A stretch of DNA of 64,000 nt from Atriophallophorus winterbourni (taxonomy: Eukaryota; Platyhelminthes; Trematoda; Plagiorchiida; Microphallidae): positions 86,250-150,249 of the forward strand of contig JACCGJ010004942.1 in assembly GCA_013407085.1 (NCBI GenBank), in the 5' to 3' direction. The notes under the pieces are model-generated. The model worked only from the letters and a program-made list of their open reading frames with translations. It ran no database searches and was not told the origin of the DNA. Positions 45,769 through 57,700 of this stretch are shown piece after piece. A program made the translations under genes and the position numbers. Every line of letters starts with the position of its first letter. Position 1 is the first letter of the stretch.

Positions 45769-48700
45769 CTGCAAAAGAGAAATTTCGATATTCCAGTAAA
45801 ATGTGTATATAATTCAAACTATGAATATATATTAAGACATTCTGCTAATAACTTTACATTCACAAATGTGGTCAACAGATTTTTCCAATGTATATTTATT
45901 AAATAAAGTGTGTATGATTATGTGCATAAGACAACCTAGTACCCGAAATATTGTGTTTTTCTAGTAGCTCATCTCAAATCTCACCAACGTTTAATTACTT
46001 GTAACCGTCGCAATTTTTTCAATTTTCTCACATGAGATGGTGCATTTTTTCTTACATGTGATCTAATAGTTTTTCAACAACTTATCTTTATCAGTCAATT
46101 AGCAAATAAAGACACATCTGCACTGTCTTGAACATAGCGTTGATGGACAAAGTAATAAAAGCTGAAGTGTGTTCTAAACCTGGTCTACGGTGCATGTTCA
46201 CTCTAGTACTCTACTCTATTGTGAGCGATTGAGCAGACCACACATGCGGTAGAAGGACGTTCGCAAAAGACATATGAAAGTTCTTGACTCTGTTCGTTGG
46301 GAAGAATTGCTCTTGGTCGCTCAATTTTAAGGCACTGTGTAGAGCTTTGACTCCAAGAACAATGAGACTAGATACTACTTTCAGATGGTAATTGGAGATC
46401 GCGCATTCAGTATGCAACATGCGACGATTGTTCGAGATCAACCTATAGATGCCAGCGCTGCAAGTAAGGCAATGCGTTAAATTAAGTGTTACATTTGCCA
46501 TTCTGTTTTAATTGATTAAACCCGATTGTGCACTGCTCGAGTAAAATTTAACCCATTTATGTGGACAAAATATTGTGCAGATATGAACAAACTGACGAAA
46601 TTGAGAACTTACCAGCAAATGCTGCTGATACTTTTTTCGTCGTAGGTGAGGTCACTTGTGAAAATAAATTTAAAATTTGATAAATAATGCATTTCAATTT
46701 AGCAGAATATTAGCATGTCTAATAAGATTCCATACTGAACAATTTCGGTTAAGTTATAAATAGAAAAAAAATTGATGTGAGGAGAGAATTTCATCGTTTT
46801 TTTAAGAAATTGTCTAACTTATATCTGCGCGGCAATTTGAAGCGTTAAGGATGCTATTATCTTAAAGCTTTACTGTACGGAATTGAAACCTGGAACACCA
46901 ACGTAAGATACGAACGGAAGCTGAATGCTTTTCATGTAAGAAGCATCCGTCGTATCTTGAGCATATCGTGGATGGACAGAGTGATTAATGCTGAAGTGGC
47001 TAGGTCATGTCTTCAGAATGGATAATGGTCATATTCCGAAAGATCAACTCAATGGTAAGTTGCAATCAGGAAGTCGAACTTTGGGCAGTCGCACTTGAAA
47101 AAAAGATATGAAATATATTAACATTGACTCTGAGTGTTGGAAAATACTTGTTCTTGATCTCTCTTATTGGAGGCATTGTGTAAAGCGTCGCCTGCAAGCT
47201 GGGGAGGAGCAGATACAGCTATGGGCTGCTGAACGCATATCACACAATGCAATATTAAGGCTGTTGCATTTAACATTTTTCACTATAATCAAGGACCATT
47301 AAAATAACAATTTACATGACGCACATTATATACTTCATGAAATTAATGCTTGGAACATAAGTGTTCTTTTACACTAGCCACTAAATATTGAGATGATATA
47401 GAAATAGGAAAAATATATTGCGAGCGTAGACACGTAAATGTCATCTATCTGCATTATATCACTTTAGTTTTTAGATATTTCAGTTAAATCAAATAAACTA
47501 TCTATATAATCGGGAACAAGGACGACTATTATAATTCAAACGAACGAACGTTTACCCATTTACCAAACAAGAAGTAATTACCGCGATATTGGGTAAATCT
47601 AATTCACAGAGTTATCAAGAACAGCATCAACAAATAATATGGTACGTTAGAAAAGAGTAACGTACTCTAATATTTTTGAAACAATACGAGATGGTAATAA
47701 TTTATTCGCTATAATTTCTAACAAATCGGTCAGTGTGAGATATTAACCGAAAATGCGGACACCTTATGTTTTATCTCGAATACGATGGCATAACGCTTAT
47801 ATCCACCTAATTATCTATTCTGCCGAAAAACTCTTTCTCAATATCTGAAATATGCAAATCTAAATCGTTGCAAAACTGAATCAATATTGTGTTAAATTAA
47901 TAAGAAGTAATTTAAACATAACACAAATTTTCGTGGACTTTTACTACAAAATTGTAATAGTAGTATGATCTGATCAACTGTGATGATTGTTAAGGAAATA
48001 ATAATAATAACATTAGTAATAATAAAAATAATATTAATAAAAATAATAATAATAATAATATTAACCTTTAATGTCAAACACATTTAGACTTTTAAGCCAC
48101 TGTTTTTCATGGTTCTTACAGCGAACCACAATGGTTCGTTGTACAAACCTTATTAAACAAGTCCTTTAAAGTGTTACTGTGTGCACCACTTTTCCGCTGT
48201 TACAAAACTCACTGCACCTGATATTATTTTTTCCACTTGATGAAACCAAACAAGCAGAAACCGGTTTTGGTGTTCAAGTTCTTGTGATAATGAATTTTCG
48301 TTTTACTGTTCATCTATGCAGTTAACATATGGTATCCAAAAATAATCTGAGTGACCCAGGAACAAGATATATAATCTTGTTAGAAACTCACTTGGAACTG
48401 TAACTGGAGCTTGAGTCGTCGTTGTTGCGATAGTTGTGGCTAAAATTTAATCATATATACCGTCGATTTTAATTGTCTGTTCATTTTTATCTATTATTAT
48501 AACTGAAATTCTAAATTGAAGAACACAAATTATTGAGATAAACTTCGCTTAATTAAATAGAAGAATTGAGAGAATATATGTCTTCCGTAAAAATTCGGTA
48601 TGTTTTATTTTAAAATTGAACAAAATAATATCCATGCAACATCACAATTCTTCCTATGATAAATAAAAAATCCTAGCTTACTTGAATTTGTTTTCCGAGC

Positions 48701-51700
48701 TTGTTGATTTTGCATCGGACGTTTCGTTGCCAGACTCGGCAACATCTTCAGCGATTGTTGGCAAATTGACGGCTCGAAGTGGCACTGACAAAGGTATTTG
48801 GCCGGCTGACAACTGGTCACGTGATCGCATGTGATTGATTGATTGATTGGCTGCCTTTTCAGTTCTTCGTCTCAGTCGCATCCTTGCGTAGATGTCGTCC
48901 AAGCCAACGTGTTCGTTGATCGATCGTTCACCGGAGTGCCAGGCCGTGGACGTTTACTACTTTTACTACACGAATCCATGAGCATCAACTGGCCGTACGA
49001 CGTCACGACACCAAGTCTCTCATATCAACACACGTCGACAACGAAGATCATGAGATGGACTGGCATAACTGCCACATCTTGGGCCGAGCTAATAACAAAG
49101 CAGCACGATAGTTCATCGAAGCCTGGTACTCCGGTGAACGATCGATCAACGAAAACGTGAGCTTGGACGACATCTACGCAAGGATGCGACTGAGACGAAG
49201 AACCGAAAAGGCAGCCAATCAATCAATCAATCACATGCGATCACGTGACCAGTGGTCGGCCGGCCAAATACCTTTGTCAGTGCCACTTCGAGCAGTCAAT
49301 TTGCCAACAATCGCTGAAGATGTTGCCTAGTCTGGCAACGAAACGTCCGATGCAAAATCAACATGCTCGGAGAACAAATTCAAGTGAGCTACAACAACGA
49401 CCCGAGCTACAAATATTCCAAACAATACTAACATAAAATGTTACCTTTATTTTATACATTTTAAGTGATATGATGACTCAATCATTGAAAAAAATGTATA
49501 AACATCATTATTTTTGAGCGATGGTGTAATCATTAAAGAAATGGCGTTATTAGCAGAAATCTTGATTATTATAATTGGAATTGTTTACAAAATCATTCGA
49601 ATAACGCAATAGAATTCATTCCGTTTATTTTACTTGTCTCAAGTTTGATATCTACATTTTCAACATTATGTAGCTTCACTTACCACAAGCCAATAAATAA
49701 TTAAGGGTATCGCACAATTCTCCGCTACGCTAGATTACACAACATTTATAAATATGTGCATGCATTTAATTTGACTGCATCTACGACATCTCATTAACTT
49801 ACAACGTCTGCACGTCATGTTCACCCCTCTGTGACAGCGCCGTTTACTCTGGTTCGGTCATGTGTATACAATGGATAATGTTCGTATTCCAAAAAGTTTC
49901 TCTTTTGGGTGTTGAAATCATTAATTCTACAATTTGGAAGACCGCACTTTCTGTACAAAAACGTTTGACCCTACGAGTTTAAAAGATTTTTTTTAGACCA
50001 GTCACTTCGGAAGCACCGAGCAAAGCGTTCTCTATAAGACCTTTATAAACGAGATAATGCTTTCGGCTGCTACTACTTGTTCACCTCGTCAGGACGTAAT
50101 TGCGGCCGATTGTTTGAGTACTAATTCTAGCTGTGAACGCTGTGGCTAAAATGTTTTCTCCCGAATCAGACTTTTAGTCATTCGAAAAGCTGTGGAGAAT
50201 AAAACGCAATGCGCAAATAATGTACATCCATGATCGACATCCATCAAAGGAAGCTATCAACAACAAAATTTTATTTTCGACATATTGAACTCACTTGATT
50301 GAGCCACGTTATTTGGTGGCGTAGTTTGAGTACAAGGATGGGTTGCATCTGAAAAATGGATTTTATTGCAGAAAATGAATCGTTTATAGCACAAATCAGA
50401 TTGCGTGAATGTTATATTTCCAAACACTCACTGTCGGCTACTTCAATGAAATCGCCTGGTTCAAATGTATCCGAAGAATTTAATAATAATAAAATTGTCA
50501 CCTGATCCGATCTGGGGTAAAAAGGTGCACAATATCTATCCTTTCCCATTGTGGTCCATGGGGCATCAACGCATGGATTATCGATAAATATGTAAACTGG
50601 CTGCCCATATCTTTTAATCTGTAATGATGGAACGAAATTCAAAATGTCATCATAAGATGAATTGCTTAATTGATTTTCAAGAAAATATTTTAAAACAATA
50701 TGCAATAAGCAGAACGTAGTCACCAAGTCGGTTCAGCATGTTAATCCCGAATAATCCAGCTTATAAATAGAAAATGAGTCGTAGAAAAAGTCAATTAAAT
50801 TTACCCTTTCTGACGAGTATCTGATAGTTTTTGCACTTCTATTCGTGAGTCGTTGAACGTAAATGAAATTCATACAACGCTGAGTAATGGTAGACAAATT
50901 GAACCTTGGATTTTCCGCAGCCACAACTCGTCCACAATCGGCTATAATACAAAGGAAGTAATTCATGAAAATAATTTTAAAAAACAATCGGTTAGAGGAT
51001 TTTTTGGAATATGTTTGTGAACCATCCCGTATTTATAATGCAAAGAAATTTGAGTGCAATCGGTTAGGGCAGATATTTGGTAACGTTTCACTTCTGACAC
51101 AGAAGCTTCGTCAGACACTTTGCAAACTGGAGTTCCCTGGCATTAAGAGCTCCGGTGGTAGACGTGGTAAATTATGGACAGGTGGACGGCATCATACATC
51201 GCGACAAACGGTTTCAGATGGAAAATTACGATTTATTTTAACTCTTATCTCTAGTTGAGGGCGTGATTAGGAAACAGGTCGTTAAACCAAACAAGTTGCG
51301 CTTGTATGCCACTGTTTAATGAGGTTGCTACGCCCAACATTTTCTATCACGTGTCCAAACTAGTTTCCATAACACACACAGTATGAAACCGGTCGTGGGG
51401 TGTTTCATGCAAATGTATTCATATGAGCTTTTTACAAGGTCATTGAGACATGTGTCCATGATATAGCTTGGTGAGTGTTTATACACCGAGTTGGATAATA
51501 CAAAATTTCTTGTTGGTGTTCGTACTTGTTTTCTGCTTGGCTACGGTGGCACAGCAAAAAGCTGGATGTTCGTCTGGTGGTATAGATTTGAATCCCACCA
51601 CTAAGTGCGCTTAACCCCTGGCGCGAATTGTTTACAAGAGATAGTTAGAATAGTTAAACATCCTGTCCAGTGAAGTAAATCATATCAATAATAAATCGTA

Positions 51701-54700
51701 CTAAAAAGAAGAGAATAAATAAAAGCAAATATTTTCATGTATCTGGAGCGTGTGTCTGTATATAAGCCAGTCCTGCTCAATATTCAATTGTCTTCAGACG
51801 CTTGTAGATTTCTAGATTTAAAAAATAAAACGTTATGAATTTCTTCTATAGGTGAAACCGACCTGTACTTGTATCAGCGTCGATAGAATCTGTTCAAAAA
51901 TAAAACAACGTTTATTGCAGCTAAGTCAAAGTATGATTTAACAAGTTGTGATAAACAGCAATGAGAATATTATAACACGGTTGTGCGTTGTTTTTTAATT
52001 CTTGAAACACATATGATTCTACAAATAGCTTCTGACAAGCGAGATGTAGATTTGTCATAAAAGCTTATTTTCAGATTCTTAATTTATATATTGATCTATC
52101 AGCGTAAACAAATTTTTGAAGCATGCCGCGAAACAGATAATGTATTTTTGCTTACTATTTCATTTTACAAACACTGCGATCCGTTACGTGCAAGATGGAA
52201 AAGTAACGGAAATTTTTGGCTAAATTTGAATTTCCCAATCACTTTTATATAAGAAAGACATTCCTAACAGGCTTAATTTATTGATGAAACACGGCGATGG
52301 GGTACAACCAATGGGGCCAAACAAAACATGCAATTCTGCAAGCTTTCACATTATACACACGCTACGACCAGGTTAGTACAGTTCACATTCATCTTGCGAA
52401 GACAGAAATTCGGATCCACATCCGTTGATACAGTTGAACATAAGTGAACAAAAATTGAATTGCAATGTCACCTAAGGCTATGTGAATGCAGTTTAGGGCT
52501 TGAATGTTTACAAAATATTCATATTTTCAAAATAAACTCATTGGCATGCATCTTCATCAAACCTACACTCCACGATCGGTTTCGTTCTGTTAGCACTCAA
52601 CAGGTAGGGAAAGAAGAATCAGGATCCGCATGGGCTTGATACAGTGGAAGAATGGAAAATAGTTGCGATTGTATTCCTTTGTTTGTTGAGCTTGTTACGC
52701 CTAATTTTTTAATCACATGATCCCAGACTCAGGTATACTGTGTTTGCAAAAATGACCATGAACAAAAAGCTCATTTGAATGCATTTCCAACACACACTCG
52801 ATTACCGGTTTCGTGCTGTTTGCACTCATCAGATAGAGACAGTAACGCAAGTTGTTTATCCATACTTTCGTTTTAATTTTATTCAATAGTTGCTCCGAAA
52901 TTATGACCTCATATAACTTTTATCAAATGTATCACATTATTAGGATCCTGATCCTATTGTTTCAACGGTGAGACCGTTCGTGAAGATTTTGATGTTGAAA
53001 AATCTTGTAAATAGAGATTTGCAAACACCAACATTGAACCACATCACACACATGTAGGTATGTATTTGTGATATTCAAAAGTATTGTCACACAAGCTTCA
53101 GCCCGTACTCGTTTAAAATTCAAAGCTACATTACGGAGCACTTCTTTTTTAATTAAAATATGAACATGAAAATGCTAATGTCTTCGAATTCAAAAATCAC
53201 CAAAGCAGGTGTGAGACACTATTACCCTGTCCTCACTAGTCTTGGAGCTTATCGTAACGAAGTTCTTGTAGAAATCTCATCAATTAATACTTGAATTACG
53301 TATTATTCATTTTATCTCTATGCAACTGATAAAATTGCACTCCTCAAGTTTCCTTTCCAGTGTATTTGCTTATTACTAGTTTCAACTTTTCCATTCCTTA
53401 TCAGTCCTTCTGATCCAAAGGTCTAGTGTAGATTTCCGCCGAAATCCTTCTATCAAAAATTTGTTGCACTATTAATTCAAACATTATCAGGGGGTAAATT
53501 TGTTTACAGAACTTTGTCTGCGATTGATTGCAACTGAGTTGAAAGGGTCAAGGATGATTTTATCCTATGTTGCCATGTTAACCAAACCCAGTTTACGCAT
53601 GTTATCATTTGCCTAAATAGCCTGAGAAGGGAAGCCCCGTCTGTCCATAATGTGCGAAGCTAAATTCCAAAATCACTGCTCGACAAAATTTAAATGACTA
53701 TTTCTGAAATGTATAACACACTCAAACACATTTTCAGCAATGTAAAGACTTACATCCTCCGCTATCTGGAAGAAAATCAACACGGAGTAATTTAAAATGA
53801 GAAAATAAAAATGTGAAGTAAATTTAAATGTAAAAAACCTGATGTTATACAGCTAACATCAAAAGAGTTCTTAGATAACAATTTTACTAATTGGAATGAA
53901 AACCTTCAAGAATAATCAAAGTAAAATTGTCAAGATGGTTCGCAATAAACGTGGATTAATGTTTCTAACGAACCCATCCGGAAAAAATCAAAGTTTTCAA
54001 AATTTACCCAAAGCTTGACATATTTAGAATTGTAAAAATGTCATTATATAAAAGGCTTTGGTACTTAGACATCACAACCCACTCTGGCCTGTGTACAGTC
54101 AGCATGTTGAGGCAGTGCAGATTAGCTTTCAAATGGGGGAAAAAGTGGTGAAACATGTAGAAATTTGCAAGTATTTTTCGGAATATAAGGCGCACATAAA
54201 AACACTAATTTGTAAGAAAAATCGGAAGTAAGCCTTATATTCCAGTGCCCCTCATGTATAAAATAGTGTATGTTCACACTGTGCTGAAAAATCTGTCAAA
54301 ATGTTTTATTACGAGGAATTTGATGGATTCGTAGAAGAGTAATGATTAAAAAAGTTAGTGTACTTTTTATGTAATATTGGCAGTTATTGTTCATGATTTG
54401 AATAAAGTCTGACCTATCCGACTATTTTTTGTTTCGCTTTATGCGCCGTATATTTCAGTGCGTCTTATATATGAAAACATATCGTTCACTGATACTGCGT
54501 CTTATTATAAGGTGTGCCGTATAGTCCGAAAAATACGGTACTGGTAAACTAAGATCGTGTAACAAACCATGGTGCATAAATAACGAATGACAGAGTGATT
54601 TCTTGACAAACGATCCAAAGGCTTCCAGTGACCATATTATGTTGTTCCTCAAATCTCCACTCTTGAACTCTTATAAACCACTTCTTGCAATTATCAATTC

Positions 54701-57700
54701 TGTTACTACTTCACTGCTATTTCGATACATCTAAGCTCAGTGTTATCATCTGATGAGCGGAAAAGACATATACCATTTGTTGTGTGTAATTGTGTTGTTG
54801 ATGCGAGTATTATATAGCATAATGGTACACTAAAATTGAAAAAACCCATATCACTTCACTGAAAAATGGTAATTGTGAATTCCTTAAATGCTGAAAAAAT
54901 ATTCTTAGCATTGCATCTTCTGAGCAAAATATGTAAATGCACATCTGTGCTACGTTACAACTTAGTTATGATCGTGAATCGAAATAAAAATGAAGTGATG
55001 GAAATGCATGCACATAAGCTGTTTTAAAGGTGGTTTTTACAAGGCAAGCAAAAATTATTATAGTATTTAAACCGTTATTAAATTTTTACTGTGTATTCAG
55101 CAACGCAAAAGAAATGATATCGAGAAATCTCATTATGTGGGTCATCATATCAATTTTGAATACATACGTGGTACAGCTTGTAGCGTAAAGGAAAGCGGAA
55201 ACGTTACATCATTTCTCGTGATAACCACACATAATTCACGACCAGCGGTGAACTGCATCTTTAAATCATTATCGAATCCTGTCCCGAAAAATCGATTATT
55301 ATGAGCATCATAAAAGATCAGGTCGCCAGAGCTCTGTCGAAAAACAGGATGAAATAACATTGACACCTTTGTTGGTAACGCGGGACATTAGAGTATCAGC
55401 CAGCTTAAAGATTTTTACAAAACCAACTGGATTTTTTTATGCTCAGTAATTGAACCATAAGATCCATTCGTAAAACTTAAGTAATGCAAAATAATGTTTT
55501 GCTCACATCTCTGGACTTAAACAACACGACCGGTTTCTGGATGTTGGCCGTCATCAGGTAATGCAACTAGACGTGATATTTATTTTAACGAATATTTTGT
55601 TATCTTACAGAGAAAATCAATGACCTTTTACCTACAAAAACCCTCAAATTACTCAACGCCTTCATTCAACCATTTTTGTTTTAATACAATATTTTACGAT
55701 GTTGAATATTTATTGAATTTTTATTAAATCTATCTGTGAATATTGAATCTGAAATTAAATATACACTACTCAGATATTTCAAGTGGTAAAATAACCGAAT
55801 TTAAAACTTTAAAATTATAATGAGTAGCATGTTGCCTGTCTAAAGAAATTATTTGTTTTGGAATAAAATATTTTACTTCGTTCTTTAATTTTCAGGATTG
55901 AAAGATCAAACAAGCATGATACCTCATAATCCTTGTGACATTTGTGAAGCATTCAATTAAGTGTAGACAGTAAAGAAAATAGCAAAATTTGTAAAATAAA
56001 AGTGTTGAAATTGTATTGATTTGAAATAACAATTCCAATTTCACCGAACAATGTCTCGCAATGTGATCTTGGAAGCAGAAATAGGAGATCACCCTTAAAC
56101 TTTGTGATTGATTTAATTGTGACTTCTCTAATACAGAGAAACGTGCAGATTTTGCTGGGTTGAACTTATATAGTTTTAACTAAACGTTGCTTGGTACTCG
56201 GATTTTTGTTTCACGCTCTAAGCATTAATTTTCGAAAAATTTTCTTGCGTACAACGAAACATAATTTCGAAAGTACGGAAGTGGAATATCTATGAGCCAA
56301 GCTACTGCGTTCATTGTGCTCCCGATCGATATATTTATGTATACATGTTTGTTTATTTTGGAAAAATTATGGAATCAGATCCAACATAGCTTTCCGTGAC
56401 TATTATTTGAATCGAATTCTTTTAGGATTGACCTTGTCAAACGAATCCAGATTAATCTAAAACAAATGGTCCATCATAAGCTAAAATAAATATCTGATTT
56501 TGCCATTTTAGTTACGTAAAATAGACCGAATATTTGAAGCGCTTGTTAGTAATATATGTTCACGCGCTTAGGCGTTTAAAGTAGAATAAAATGTCTACTT
56601 ATTTTATACGCTTACATCCGTTGAAAACTTATGGATAATGTTAGCAGTATTGAGCATCAAGATCGATGAAAATCACATTTTAATTAAGTATCTCTATTTA
56701 AATCTTGAAAAGATAGAACGAAATAAACAAACTATGTTTCGGTAATATTGAACATTTCGGGAAAAACATGGTGTCCTGTGAAAATAAATAACCTGAGAAT
56801 GATCCATGAAAGAAGTGCGAATTGAGCAATAGTTTTATAGTAAAATTCAGACCAAGAATTCCATCTGGTATACTCAGGTGCCTATGAAGTAATTCCTACA
56901 TTTCTCGATGCATGTAGTGCAGAATGTTGTGAGTGATTGAAAAAAAAATTTTCCTCAAAACCAATTCAACTATTTTGTCTATATAATTTATGTATAAAAT
57001 GTGATAATTTCGCTTTTCATTTGTTTTTCCTTCTTAATCGGATCCCGAAACTTGAACAAAATTGTAAGTTATATTTTGTCACATATTCTCAAAATTTGAT
57101 CATTTTCAAATTGATCGAAATTAACATTATTTAGACACACGTAATCATCATTCTGGTTTGCAAATAATGAATATTAACGAGCGTCCAAAGAATATTTAGT
57201 TTACATCAGTGTCTCACATCACATTGAATATAGTTTGCTTTAGTGGAACTAAATTTAAAGCAAATTCGAAAAGCGGAAAAGCGATACAAATAATAAATAT
57301 ATCGGTTAGAAGAGATATTTTGAGACAATGCTTACTGAATTTTTATATATCGTTATTTCTAATCCTTGTGGTATCAACATCCGATAGTATATGACATGAA
57401 CTATGTTTGCGATTTCTTGCGCTGTTGGAAATTCAACTTTCACATTTTGGGTTCCGTTCAATGCCAAATTCATTTGCGAATAGTCAACTGTATAAAGGAA
57501 CACAAATGTAGGCTTTCATTTCGTTGTGGCATGATTTATTTATACTAATAAAATATGGGTAAAATTTGGAAAGGTTTTCATCAAAAAATAATGGAAATGT
57601 ATTTGTTAAGTAACGGAGTGATAAAATGTTTAGTGCTAGTGCACCCTATTAGGAGATAGCTGCCTACTCTGGTTTGTTCATGTGTACAAAATGGCAACTA

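Larger units (their letters stand above)
52540..52850 (-). repeat. Hammerhead-bearing repeat dimer in gene B intron 4
   Basis: Minus-strand unit bounded by cores at 52603 and 52832. It is the inverted-arm counterpart of 21290-21650, so the repeat was in intron 4 before the arms formed. Confidence 0.75.

Noticed and set aside
48843..49160. 105-codon plus-strand open frame
   Set aside because: It is an out-of-frame shadow of the Penelope-like segment and its inverted copy.
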